Origin: Muricoccus nepalensis
Lineage (GTDB): Bacteria; Pseudomonadota; Alphaproteobacteria; Acetobacterales; Acetobacteraceae
NCBI RefSeq assembly: GCF_006438825.1
Contig: NZ_RCZP01000005.1
Coordinates: 124,001-188,000, forward strand
Direction: 5' to 3'
DNA length: 64,000 bases
The stretch's first letter is position 1; every line of letters starts with the position of its first letter. The notes beneath the pieces were generated by a model that was given only the letters and a program-made list of their open reading frames with translations, was not told where the DNA came from and did no database searches. Positions 33,342 through 41,952 of this stretch are shown in pieces. The position numbers were made by a program, and so were the translations under genes.

Positions 33342-34328
33342 TCAGGCCGGCACCTTGCCGCCGAGGGAGGAGGCCGGCACCGTGATCGGCTCCAGCGGCG
33401 CGACGATCTCGGCGCGGCGGCTCTCGAACCAGGGCGGCAGCAGCAGGTTCCGGCCCAGCTCCTCCGCCGGCTCGTCGATCGTGAAGCCGATGTCGGAGGT
33501 GGCGAACTCGCACAGGATCCCGCCGGGCGAGCGGCAGTAGACGGAGTGGAAGTAGTTCCGGTCCTTCGATTCCGAGCAGTCCGTGTAGCCCATGCCGACG
33601 ACCTGCTCGCGGAACTCCATCTGCTCGGCGTCGTTGCGCACGGCGAAGGCGACGTGGTGGACCGTGCCCTCGCCAAAGGTCCAGCTTCCCTGCGGCACGT
33701 CGGGGTCGTGGCGGACGATCACCGTGCAGCCCGGCCCGCCCTCCGCGATCTCGAAGCGCTGGTAGCGCTCGTCCTCGGCGGTCTTGCGGAAGCCCACGGC
33801 GTCCACGAGGAAGCGCTCCTGCTCCACCCGGTCGCGCACCGACATGGTGACGGCGTTGAAGCCGCGGACGGAATCCTTCTCCTCGATCTCGTCGGTCGTC
33901 CAGCCGGCGCGCGCGTCGCGGTCGTCGCCGACCATCTCGAACTCGAGGCCGGAGGGGTGCTCGAAACGGATGACGGACTGGCCCAGGCGCTGCCGGATGC
34001 CGTCGTTCGCCACCCCCAGGCGCTCCAGCCGCCGCGCCCAGAACTCCAGCGCGCCCTCGGCGACGGAGTAGCCGGTCACCGCCACCTGGCCCGTGCCCTT
34101 GCGGCCGCGGATGCCCGCTTGGCGGTAGGGGAAGGTGGTCATGATGGTGCCGAGCTGGGCGTCGCGGTTGCCGTAGTAGAGGTGGTAGATCGGCGTGCTG
34201 CCGTCGAAGAGCACCGTCTGCTTCACCATGCGCTGCCCGATGACGCGGGTGAAGAAGTCGATGTCCTCCTGCGCCTTGCCGACGCAGGAGGTGACGTGGT
34301 GCATCCCCGTCACGTAGTTCTTGGCCAT
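33342..34328 (-). CDS. VOC-family ring-cleaving dioxygenase (hydroquinone dioxygenase-like)
   Basis: 328 residues with two VOC modules, the MhqO/LinE/PcpA type that opens hydroquinones or related rings. The start MAKNYVTGMHHVTSCVGKAQ, the VHHVAFAV His and the Glu in GGILCEFATSDIGF match the metal-ligand positions, and the PPWFESRRAEIVAPLEPI tail is characteristic. ATG 34328 has GGAGGAAAC upstream. First gene of the operon 34328-30035; an AraC regulator is encoded 127 nt upstream on the same strand. Confidence 0.92.
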   Translation of the reverse strand: MAKNYVTGMHHVTSCVGKAQEDIDFFTRVIGQRMVKQTVLFDGSTPIYHLYYGNRDAQLGTIMTTFPYRQAGIRGRKGTGQVAVTGYSVAEGALEFWARRLERLGVANDGIRQRLGQSVIRFEHPSGLEFEMVGDDRDARAGWTTDEIEEKDSVRGFNAVTMSVRDRVEQERFLVDAVGFRKTAEDERYQRFEIAEGGPGCTVIVRHDPDVPQGSWTFGEGTVHHVAFAVRNDAEQMEFREQVVGMGYTDCSESKDRNYFHSVYCRSPGGILCEFATSDIGFTIDEPAEELGRNLLLPPWFESRRAEIVAPLEPITVPASSLGGKVPA

Positions 34329-34455
34329 CGTTTCCTCCGTCCTGGCCGTTCGGCCTTGGCCCGAGGCTAGGCCGGCACCGGGAAGGCCCTCCTGCACGAT
34401 CCGCGCGCCGCTTCGGCACGAAACGCGCACGGCGGAGCCCGCAGCCCCGGCGCGC

Positions 34456-35352
34456 TCAGCGGGAATGGCGGCGGAAGGCGGCCGGCGTCGTGCCCGTGCT
34501 CCGGCGAAAGAGGCGCGTCAGGTGCTCCTGGCTCGCGAAGCCGCACTCGAGCGCGACCTCGGCGATCGGGAGGCGCGTGCCCGCGAGCAGGCGCCGCGCC
34601 GCCTCGACCCGGAGCTGGATGAGGTACTGGTGCGGCGGCTTGCCGAGCGCCTGGCGGAAGCGCCGCGTGAGCTGGACGGGGCCGCAGGCGGCGACCGCGG
34701 CGATGTCGGCGAGGGTGATCGGGCGCTGGAGGTTGGCCTGCATGAAGTCGACCGCCGGCGCGATGTCGCGGGCTGTGGCCTTGCGCGCCGGGGGCGGCGC
34801 GGCCGGGGCGCTGGAGTGGCGCAGCACCAGCCGCGCCGCGATGGCCGCCGCGAGATGGTCGACGAGGAGGGCGTTCCCCCCTTCCCCTTCCGCGAGCACG
34901 TCCCGCACCGCGAGCAGGAGGTGGGTCAGCGCGGGGTCCACGTCGCCGAAGCGCGGGATGACCTCCAGGCGCGACGGGTCCCGGGCCCCGCATTCCGCGG
35001 CGACCCCGCGCAGGACCTCGTCCGCGAGGTAGAGGTGGAGGCTGTTGAGCGGGCCGCGCAGCCGGACGCCGAAGCCCGTGCCGCCCGGGATGATGTGGGT
35101 GCCGCCCTCCGGGATGAGGGAGACACCGCGCCCCATGGGGAGCTCCCGCTCGACGGGGACCGGGCCGTCCAGGTGGAGGACGAGGAGGTGGTCCGGGACG
35201 CTCGGGCAGTGGTGCTCGTAGGGCTGCTCGCGCTGGGCCGAGGCGTGCAGCGACCGCCAGCCCTGGTCCCGGCTGGAGAGGTACTCGTCCACCCCGGCGC
35301 GGAGCAGCATTCCATGCGCGAGGCACGAGGCGTAGGGCTGGTTCATCGCCAT
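34456..35352 (-). CDS. AraC family transcriptional regulator
   Basis: 298 residues. An N-terminal sensing region with beta-rich GRGVSLIPEGGTHIIPGG, and a C-terminal double helix-turn-helix (about 200-295: RPITLADIAAVAACGPVQLT, then LPIAEVALECGFASQEHLTR) ending FRRSTGTTPAAFRRHSR. Chosen start ATG 35352 (MAMNQPYAS); ATG 35346 is two codons in. No clear ribosome site. Located just upstream and on the same strand as the dioxygenase-monooxygenase operon, it is the likely regulator of that operon. Confidence 0.9.
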   Translation of the reverse strand: MAMNQPYASCLAHGMLLRAGVDEYLSSRDQGWRSLHASAQREQPYEHHCPSVPDHLLVLHLDGPVPVERELPMGRGVSLIPEGGTHIIPGGTGFGVRLRGPLNSLHLYLADEVLRGVAAECGARDPSRLEVIPRFGDVDPALTHLLLAVRDVLAEGEGGNALLVDHLAAAIAARLVLRHSSAPAAPPPARKATARDIAPAVDFMQANLQRPITLADIAAVAACGPVQLTRRFRQALGKPPHQYLIQLRVEAARRLLAGTRLPIAEVALECGFASQEHLTRLFRRSTGTTPAAFRRHSR

Positions 35353-35553
35353 AAGGGATCGGAGGCCCGCCGTGCTACGGGGATGGTGCCCGGATCGGTG
35401 CGGCAACGCCAGCGCGACGAGGGCGGCCGGCGGGGTCGTCCATCGCCCGGGCCGCGCGGCCGATGGCGGGCCCACCGGGCGGCGGCGCGCCCGGGGCCAA
35501 GGGGCGTGCCTCGCCGAGCGCCCGGGCCGCCGGTGAACGGAACAGGAGACGCC

Positions 35554-36399
35554 ATGAACCAGCACGCCGCTTCCCGCCGGGCCCTGGGCCGCGGCCTCCT
35601 CGGCCTTGGCGCGGCCGCGGCGATGCCCGCCGGCCTCCGGGCGCAGCGGGCGGGGCCCGTCTTCGACAGCCACCTGCACGTCATCGATCCCCGCTTCCCG
35701 CTGGTGGAGAACCAGGGATACCTCCCGCCGCCCTTCACCCTGGCGGACTACCTGGCCCGCGCCCGGCTGCTCGGCGTCGCGGGCGGCGCCGTCGTGTCCG
35801 GCTCTTTCCACGGCTTCGACCAGAGCTACCTGCTGGCGGCCCTGGCCGGGCTCGGCGCGGGCTGGGTCGGCGTCACGCAGGTGCCCGCCAGCATCGCGGA
35901 CGAAGAGATCGCGCGCCTCGCCCGGGCCGGGGTGCGCGGGCTGCGCTTCAACATGTTCAGGGGGCGGATCGACGGCGTGGACGAGCTGGTCAGCCTCGCG
36001 ACCCGCGCCCACGCGGCCGGCGGCTGGCATCCGGAGATCTACGCCAACGCCGCGGCGCTCGCGCCCCATGCCGGCGCGCTCCAGAAGCTGCCCGCGCCGC
36101 TGGTCATCGACCATCTCGGCATGACGCAGGCCGGGCTGCCGGTCGTGCTCGACCTCGTCAGCGCGGGCGCCAAGGTGAAGGCGACCGGCTTCGGCCGCGT
36201 CCAGCTGGACGTCCCGAGGGCCCTCGAAAGCATCGCCCGGCGGGACCCGGCGGCGCTGATCTTCGGCACCGACATGCCCTCGACCCGGGCGCGCCGCCCC
36301 TTCGAGCCCGGGGACATGGAGCTGGTCCGGCAGGTCCTGGGGGACGACCTCGCGGGCCGGGTCTTCTGGGACAACGCCCGCGCCGTCTACCGCCTCTGA
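35554..36399 (+). CDS. amidohydrolase 2 family hydrolase with export signal
   Basis: 281 residues. SRRALGRGLLGLGAAAAMPAG is a Tat-like signal, then a TIM-barrel amidohydrolase with the HxH metal site in FDSHLHVID and the metal Asp in LIFGTDMPSTR. This family (2-pyrone-4,6-dicarboxylate lactonase-like and related) hydrolyses lactones or decarboxylates aromatic acids, but export is unusual. CAGGAG precedes ATG 35554. Divergent from the AraC gene; the 201-nt gap has no obvious operator. Confidence 0.86.
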   Translation: MNQHAASRRALGRGLLGLGAAAAMPAGLRAQRAGPVFDSHLHVIDPRFPLVENQGYLPPPFTLADYLARARLLGVAGGAVVSGSFHGFDQSYLLAALAGLGAGWVGVTQVPASIADEEIARLARAGVRGLRFNMFRGRIDGVDELVSLATRAHAAGGWHPEIYANAAALAPHAGALQKLPAPLVIDHLGMTQAGLPVVLDLVSAGAKVKATGFGRVQLDVPRALESIARRDPAALIFGTDMPSTRARRPFEPGDMELVRQVLGDDLAGRVFWDNARAVYRL

Positions 36400-36511
36400 C
36401 CTTGCGCGCCTCGCCCCAGGAAGTCCGGCCGGCGTCGCTGCGGAACCCCGTTCTTGCACCGCCCTGTCCCGCTCCATAGGCTTCGGGAAAACACGGGATG
36501 GGGGCGAAGCG

Positions 36512-37972
36512 ATGTCCGGGAAGCGTGCTGCGGGGCGGGCCGGCGCCGCCCTGCTGTTTCTGGCGGGGGCCCTCGCGTGGCAGGCGGCCCTCGCCGACGG
36601 CCCGAGGATCGGCGATCCCCCCGAGGCGGAGAACATGCGCCTCGTCGGCCATGAGCCCCTGCAGAGCCGGGCCGCCTACCAGCCCACGATCCACCGCCAG
36701 GGCGGCCGCTGGATCGCCTATATCGGCCACATGGGCGGCACCGACGAGGTCCCGAGCCCGGTGAACGCCCTCAACGGCCAGGCGGAGGCGAACGGCACGT
36801 CGGTCGTGGACGTGACCGACCCGGCGCGCCCGCGCTACCTCGCGCATATCCCCGGGCAGCCCGGCACCTACGAGGGGGGCGGCGCGCAGATGACCCGCGT
36901 CTGCGACGGGTCGCAGCTTCCGCGCGGCGACCGGGACGCCGTCTACCTCCTCCGCGCGGTGGGCGGCCAGGGCCACGAGATCTGGGACGTCCGGGCTCCG
37001 GAGACGCCCCGGCTCGTCACGCGCCTCGGCGGGAACCTGCGGGACACGCACAAGAGCTTCTGGGAGTGCGGGACCGGGATTGCCTACCTCGTGTCCGGCG
37101 TGCCCGGCTGGCGCGTCCGCCGCATGACCGAGATCTACGACCTGAGCGATCCCGCCCGCCCCACGAAGATCCGCGACTTCGGCCTGCCCGGGCAGGAGCC
37201 GGGCACCCAGGGCCCGGTTCCCACCGAGTTGCACGGGCCGATCTCGACCGGGCCCGAGGGCAACCGCGTGTACTTCGGCTACGGCACCAACACGGGCGGC
37301 GTCCTCCAGATCGTCGACCGGGGGAAGCTCCTGCAGGGCCCGGCCGAGCCGACGCGGGAGAACCTCCTTCTTCCCGAGCTCGGCCGCCTGACGATGTCGT
37401 CGCTGAACGGCGCGCACACGACCTTCCCGATGCTGGGCATGCCGATCGCGGAGTTCCGCAACGACGCGGTCGGCGCGACGCGGGACATCGTGATGATCGT
37501 CGACGAGGCCATCCAGAACGAGTGCCGCGAGGCGCGCCAGATGGTGTGGTTCGCCGATGTCTCTGTCGTGGCGCGCCCGATGGTGATCTCCAGCTGGACG
37601 GTGCCGGAGGCGAGCGGGAACTTCTGCTCCCGCGGCGGGCGCTTCGGCGCCCACTCCTCCAACGAGAGCATGGCGCCCATCTTCTACAAGAAGCTCGCCT
37701 TCATCGCCTTCTTCAACGCCGGCGTGCGCGCGCTCGACGTCCGCGATCCCTACCATCCGCGCGAGGTGGGATACTTCATCCCGCCGGTCCGCCCGGAGAC
37801 CGACAAGCGCTGCGTGACCGTGGACGGCCAGCCCCGCTGCCGGACCGCGGTGCAGACGAACAACGTGGAGACCGACGAGCGCGGCTACGTCTACATCGTC
37901 GACCGCGCGAACACCGGCCTCGACATCCTCGAGGTGACGGGACCGGCGAGGGCGATCGCGGAGGGACGGTGA
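36512..37972 (+). CDS. exported LVIVD-repeat beta-propeller protein
   Basis: 486 residues. Signal peptide at 1-28 (GAALLFLAGALAWQAALADG). The rest has repeated blade-like units with DVTDPARPRYLAHI, DLSDPARPTKIRDF and DVRDPYHPREVGYF, the L-V-I-V-D repeat style found in surface or periplasmic propellers of unknown role. A few cysteines could form disulfides. It overlaps the next gene by 4 nt (GTGA), so the two are probably made together. No catalytic residues can be named. Confidence 0.82.
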   Translation: MSGKRAAGRAGAALLFLAGALAWQAALADGPRIGDPPEAENMRLVGHEPLQSRAAYQPTIHRQGGRWIAYIGHMGGTDEVPSPVNALNGQAEANGTSVVDVTDPARPRYLAHIPGQPGTYEGGGAQMTRVCDGSQLPRGDRDAVYLLRAVGGQGHEIWDVRAPETPRLVTRLGGNLRDTHKSFWECGTGIAYLVSGVPGWRVRRMTEIYDLSDPARPTKIRDFGLPGQEPGTQGPVPTELHGPISTGPEGNRVYFGYGTNTGGVLQIVDRGKLLQGPAEPTRENLLLPELGRLTMSSLNGAHTTFPMLGMPIAEFRNDAVGATRDIVMIVDEAIQNECREARQMVWFADVSVVARPMVISSWTVPEASGNFCSRGGRFGAHSSNESMAPIFYKKLAFIAFFNAGVRALDVRDPYHPREVGYFIPPVRPETDKRCVTVDGQPRCRTAVQTNNVETDERGYVYIVDRANTGLDILEVTGPARAIAEGR

Positions 37973-38541
37973 GCGTGCGGCGCCCGGACATCCTGCTGGG
38001 GGCGGGCGCGGCGGCGCTGGTCGCGGCGACGGTCCTTGCCGTCCCGTTCCGCCCGGACGCGCGCGCCCCCTCCGCGGCCGCCGCGTCGCCCGTGGCCTGG
38101 CGGGAGGTCGGGTGGTCGGCGCCCTTCGACCCCTGGCCGGGGGGGCGCGAGTTCCGTTGCTCGGGCGGCGGCTGCGGGCCGGAGCTGCGGCTGTCGATCC
38201 GGCCCAAGATCGGCTTCTGCAACTGCGCGACCGGCGTCGCCGACGACGACGAGCTCGACCGGGTCGGCGACCTCGACCTTGTCGCCGACGAGTTCGGCGG
38301 CTCGGCGGAGGGGCGGCCCCTGGCGATCGGCGGCCTGCCGGGCCGGATCCGGGCCTACCGGGTGCGGCGCGGCGGCCGGGACGGCGAGGCGCTGGCGATC
38401 GCGGCCGCCGCGAACTGCAACGTGGTCGTGGCCACGCTGTCCAGCGGCGGATCGCTCCCGGGCACGGCGCGGGCGGAGGGCCTGGCGTTCCTGCAGCGCC
38501 CGGAGATGATCGCGTGGGCCCGGCAGGCGGTGGAGAACTGA
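37969..38541 (+). CDS. exported cysteine-containing protein of unknown function
   Basis: 190 residues from GTG 37969, overlapping the propeller stop. A hydrophobic N-terminus (ILLGAGAAALVAATVLAVPF) acts as signal or anchor. The mature part has five cysteines in the patterns FRCSGGGCGPEL, FCNCATG and ANCNVVV, which could form disulfides or bind metal or haem non-canonically (no CxxCH is present). I do not recognise the family. Tight coupling to the propeller gene suggests a partner in the same periplasmic complex. Confidence 0.65.
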   Translation: MSVRRPDILLGAGAAALVAATVLAVPFRPDARAPSAAAASPVAWREVGWSAPFDPWPGGREFRCSGGGCGPELRLSIRPKIGFCNCATGVADDDELDRVGDLDLVADEFGGSAEGRPLAIGGLPGRIRAYRVRRGGRDGEALAIAAAANCNVVVATLSSGGSLPGTARAEGLAFLQRPEMIAWARQAVEN

Positions 38542-38639
38542 GCGCCCGCGGGCGCCGGGCCGGCCCGCGCGCCACCGTTTCATGCGGGCGAAAATCCGCC
38601 CGCCCCCTCTCGTGCCGACGGATCGCCCGCGACGAGCCA

Positions 38640-39437
38640 CTATCCCCGCTTCTCCAGCAAGCCGCCATCGACGGGCAGGATCACGCCGGTGACGTAGCCG
38701 GCCTCGTCGGAGGCCAGGAACACCGCCGCGTTGGCGACGTCCCAGGCCGAGCCCATGCGGCCCATCGGCACCAGCGCCTCGCGCTCCGCCCGGACCACCT
38801 CGCGCGGCACGCCCCGCTCCTGCGCGCGGCGCTCGATCGCCATGGGGGTGTCGATCAGCCCGGGCAGGATGACGTTGGCGCGGATGCCGTGGCGGGCGTT
38901 CTCCATCGCGATGTGCTGGGTCAGCGCGTTCACCCCCGCCTTGCTGGTCTTGTAGGTCACGGTCGGCCGCGCCGAGAGCGAGGAGGTGGAGGAGATGTTG
39001 ATGATGCAGCCCGCCTTCCGCGCGACCATGTGGGGCAGGACGTGCTTGCACGTCATGAACATGCCCTTCAGGTTCATGCCCATGATGGCGTCCCAGGTGT
39101 CGGCGTCCATCTCCGCCGTCTTCCGGTCGCCCCTGGAGCGGCCGACGTTGTTGTGCAGCACGTCGATCCGGCCGTAGCGCTCGACGCAGGCCCGGGCGAT
39201 GGCGGCGCAGTCCTCCTCCCGCGTGATGTCGGCGCGGAGCGTCGAGGCCGGGTGGCCGTGCCGCTCGACCGCGGCGCGCGTCGCCTCCGCCCACTCCTCG
39301 TTGATGTCCACCAGCAGCAGCGTCGCGCCTTCCTCCGCGTAGCGCTCCGCCACCGCGCGGCCGTTGCCCACGGTCTCGCCGGGCTGCTGCCCGGCGCCGA
39401 CGACGATCGCGACCTTGCCTTCAAGCCGTCCGGCCAT
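38640..39437 (-). CDS. SDR family NAD(P)-dependent oxidoreductase
   Basis: 265 residues. Cofactor loop VGAGQQPGETVGNGRAVAE, an insertion-bearing form of TGxxxGxG, NNVG in LHNNVGRSR, the catalytic Ser in NISSTSSLSARPTV and Tyr-x3-Lys in TYKTSKAG. Probably oxidises a secondary alcohol. It is paralogous to the SDR at 43925: both begin MAGRLEGKVA and share the extended glycine loop ending GNGRA. Lies 11 nt after the TctC gene, forming a two-gene operon (TctC-SDR) divergent from IclR. Confidence 0.92.
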   Translation of the reverse strand: MAGRLEGKVAIVVGAGQQPGETVGNGRAVAERYAEEGATLLLVDINEEWAEATRAAVERHGHPASTLRADITREEDCAAIARACVERYGRIDVLHNNVGRSRGDRKTAEMDADTWDAIMGMNLKGMFMTCKHVLPHMVARKAGCIINISSTSSLSARPTVTYKTSKAGVNALTQHIAMENARHGIRANVILPGLIDTPMAIERRAQERGVPREVVRAEREALVPMGRMGSAWDVANAAVFLASDEAGYVTGVILPVDGGLLEKRG

Positions 39438-39448
39438 TCGACGTTCCT

Positions 39449-40468
39449 TCAGTCTGAGGTGATGCGGCCGTCGGTGACCACGCGCCGCCAGCGGGCCTCC
39501 TCGGCGCGCATGAAGCGGGTCATCTCCTCCGGGCTGTTCACGGCCACCGTCAGCCCCTCGCCCGCCAGGCGGGAATGGTAGGCGGGCGCCTGCGTCACCT
39601 TCTTCATCGCGTCGTTCAGCCGGGCCAGGATCGGCGCCGGCGTGCCGCCCGGCGCGAAGACCGCGTACCAGACCTCCGCCTCGTAGCCCGGCAGGGTCTC
39701 CGCGACCGTGGGCACGCCCTCGTAGGCCGGCGTGCGCTGCGGCGAGGTCACGGCCACCGCGCGCATCCGGTCGCCCTTCACGAAGGCCGCCACGCCGCCG
39801 GCGGTGCCGAACACCATGTCCAGCCGCCCGCCCAGCAGGTCCGTGTAGGCGGGGCCCGCGCCGCGATAGGGCACGTGGGTGATGTCCACCCCGGCCGTGA
39901 TCTTGAACAGCTCCGCCGCCAGGTGCACGGCCGAGCCGTTGCCCGAGGACCCGTAGGTCAGCTTCCCCGGATCCGCCTTCGCCGCGCGGATGATGTCCGC
40001 CACGCCGCGGAAGGGGCTGTCGGGCCGCACCACCACCACATTCGGGCCGTGGCAGATGAGCCCGACCTCCGCGAAGCCCCTCTCCGTGTCGTAGGGCAGG
40101 CCCTTCACGAGGGAGGCGTTGATGGCGATGGCGGAGGTCGTGAGGAGCAGCGTGTAGCCGTCCGGCGCCGCCTTGGAGACGAGGTCCGAGCCGAGAACCG
40201 TGCCCCCGCCCGCGCGGTTGTCGATGACCACGGGCTGCCCGAGCTCCACCGAGAGCAACTGGGCCAGCTCGCGCCCCACCACGTCCGTGCCGCCGCCCGC
40301 GGTGAAGGGCACGACCACCCGGATCGGGCGGCTGGGGTAGGTCTCGGCGCCGAGGGCCGGCCCCAGCGAGGCCAGGAGGCCGGCTCCCGCGCCGAGGCCC
40401 AGCACGCCCCGTCGCCCTGCCGGCAGCCCTTTGCCGGCGGCCTGAACGCCGCGTCGTTCCCTTGCCAT
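39449..40468 (-). CDS. TctC/Bug-family solute-binding protein
   Basis: 339 residues. N-terminal RRGVLGLGAGAGLLASLGPALG signal preceded by a 20-residue basic leader. Bug core: YPSRPIRVVVPFTAGGGTDVVGR, GQPVVIDNRAGGGTVLG, HVPYRGAGPAYTDLLGG, AEVWYAVFAPGGTP. A GGGAGGATG ribosome site precedes ATG 40468. First gene of the TctC-SDR arm, divergent from the IclR regulator across a 96-nt region with an inverted repeat. Confidence 0.92.
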   Translation of the reverse strand: MARERRGVQAAGKGLPAGRRGVLGLGAGAGLLASLGPALGAETYPSRPIRVVVPFTAGGGTDVVGRELAQLLSVELGQPVVIDNRAGGGTVLGSDLVSKAAPDGYTLLLTTSAIAINASLVKGLPYDTERGFAEVGLICHGPNVVVVRPDSPFRGVADIIRAAKADPGKLTYGSSGNGSAVHLAAELFKITAGVDITHVPYRGAGPAYTDLLGGRLDMVFGTAGGVAAFVKGDRMRAVAVTSPQRTPAYEGVPTVAETLPGYEAEVWYAVFAPGGTPAPILARLNDAMKKVTQAPAYHSRLAGEGLTVAVNSPEEMTRFMRAEEARWRRVVTDGRITSD

Positions 40469-40525
40469 GGCGCATCCTCCCGCGTTCCGGCCGCAAGCTA
40501 GGCATTGGCTTCCATGGCATGCAAG

Positions 40526-40550
40526 TGACTTCCATCGGGCGAAAGTCACG
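40526..40550. promoter_or_regulatory. inverted repeat between TctC and iclR-type gene (candidate IclR operator)
   Basis: GTGACTT (40526-40532) and AAGTCAC (40544-40550) form a perfect 7-bp dyad with an 11-nt spacer. It is 14 nt before the IclR start and 57 nt from the TctC start, in the only intergenic region shared by both arms. A TTCCAT sequence also repeats at 40511 and 40531. IclR regulators bind short palindromes of this type, so autoregulation and control of TctC-SDR is a reasonable inference. Confidence 0.5.
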
Positions 40551-40564
40551 GCTAGCCTCGTGGC

Positions 40565-41356
40565 ATGGCAAAGCAGCCCGGACGCGCTTCCAAGCCCCTT
40601 GTGCAACGACCTCGGGATGACCAGCCCGGCGCCGTCCTGCGCGCCGTCCCGCCCGCCGCGCCCGTCGGCCCCCTTCCGAGCGACAGCGTGCGCGCCGTGG
40701 ACCGCGCCCTGGTGCTGCTGCGCGCCTTCCGGGAGGAGGACGGGCCGCTGGGGCTGACGGAGCTCTCCCGCCGCGCCGGGCTGAACATGACCACGGCGCT
40801 GCGCCTGCTCGGCACGCTGGAGGGGCATGGCTTCGTCAAGCGCCTGCCCGGCGGCGGCTACCTGCTCGGCCCCACCCTGCTGCTGCTGGGCGACGTGTTC
40901 CGCCGCTCCCTTCGCCTGGAGCACCACGTGATGCCCGCGCTGGAGCGCCTGCGCGCCGAGAGCCGGGAGAGCGCCGCCTTCTTCGTGCGGGAGGGCGAGC
41001 AGCGGCGCTGCGTCTTCCGCCTGGACTCCCCTCAGCTCGTCCGCGACGTCGCCCATGTCGGGGAGGCGCAGCCGCTGGGCCGCGGGGCCCATGGCCGTTC
41101 CCTGATCGCCCTGGAGAGCGGCGAGAGCCTGCCCGTGGTTACCCGGGGCGAGCGCCTGCCCCAGATCGCCGCCATCGCCTGCCCCGTGCTGGACGCGGCC
41201 GGTCGCGTCGCCGGCTCCATCGGCATCTCCGTGCCGCTCTACCGCTTCACGGCGGAGACGGAGGCGCTCTGCGCCCCGCTGGTGCTGCGGGAGGCGAGCG
41301 CGATGACGCGCGACCTGGGCGGCGACCCGGCGCCGCTGGAACGCGCCGCGCGCTGA
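40565..41356 (+). CDS. IclR family transcriptional regulator
   Basis: 263 residues. N-terminal extension of about 38 residues, a winged helix (about 40-100: SVRAVDRALVLLRAF, LTELSRRAGLNMTTALRLLG) and the IclR effector domain (RGAHGRSLIAL, AIACPVLDAAGRVAGSIGIS). IclR members control aromatic and organic-acid catabolism. It starts the + arm (IclR, CMD, SMP-30, TctC, SDR) and is divergent from TctC-SDR, so one regulator may coordinate both arms. Confidence 0.92.
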   Translation: MAKQPGRASKPLVQRPRDDQPGAVLRAVPPAAPVGPLPSDSVRAVDRALVLLRAFREEDGPLGLTELSRRAGLNMTTALRLLGTLEGHGFVKRLPGGGYLLGPTLLLLGDVFRRSLRLEHHVMPALERLRAESRESAAFFVREGEQRRCVFRLDSPQLVRDVAHVGEAQPLGRGAHGRSLIALESGESLPVVTRGERLPQIAAIACPVLDAAGRVAGSIGISVPLYRFTAETEALCAPLVLREASAMTRDLGGDPAPLERAAR

Positions 41357-41379
41357 TCGCGGCAGGAGAGGGCCCAAGC

Positions 41380-41952
41380 ATGGCACGGATCGAGTTGACG
41401 CCCGAGGCGGAGCGCACGCCGGAGGAACAGGAGGTCCGCCAGGAGGCCGTTTCCGGCATCCGCGGCCGCGTCCCCGCGCCGATGATCGCCTGGCTGAAGA
41501 ACCCGGAGCTGGCCCGCCGCGGCCAGCGGCTGGGCGAGCTGCTGCGCTACCAGACCACGCTGGAGCCACGGCTGTCGGAGCTGGCCATCCTCGTCGTCGG
41601 GCGCCACTGGACGGCCCATTACGAGTGGACCGTGCACAAGCGCGAGGGGCTGAAGGCCGGGATGGACCCGGAGGTGGTCGCCGCCATCGCGGAGCGCCGC
41701 GTGCCGATGCTGCGGGATGCGCGGGAGAGGGCGGTCTATGACGTCTCCACCGCGCTGATGGCGACGCGGCGCGTGCGGGACGACCTCTACCGCCGCGGGG
41801 TCGAGGTGCTGGGGGAGCGCGGCATGGTCGAGCTCGTGGCGTTGCTCGGCTACTACACCCTTGTCGCCATGACGCTGAACGTCTTCGAGATCGGCCTGCC
41901 GGAGGCCTTCGCGCCGGAACTCGGAGCGGAGCCGGGGGACCCCGTGCCGTGA
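41380..41952 (+). CDS. carboxymuconolactone decarboxylase family protein (PcaC-like, no Cys pair)
   Basis: 190 residues, all-helical. The diagnostic segment LSELAILVVGRHWTAHYEWTVH fits the PcaC-like branch with His/Glu instead of the CxxC of AhpD peroxidases, so a decarboxylase or related lyase role is more likely than redox. The GGCAGGAG site precedes ATG 41380. Coupled to the next gene by GTGA (41949-41952). Confidence 0.9.
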   Translation: MARIELTPEAERTPEEQEVRQEAVSGIRGRVPAPMIAWLKNPELARRGQRLGELLRYQTTLEPRLSELAILVVGRHWTAHYEWTVHKREGLKAGMDPEVVAAIAERRVPMLRDARERAVYDVSTALMATRRVRDDLYRRGVEVLGERGMVELVALLGYYTLVAMTLNVFEIGLPEAFAPELGAEPGDPVP

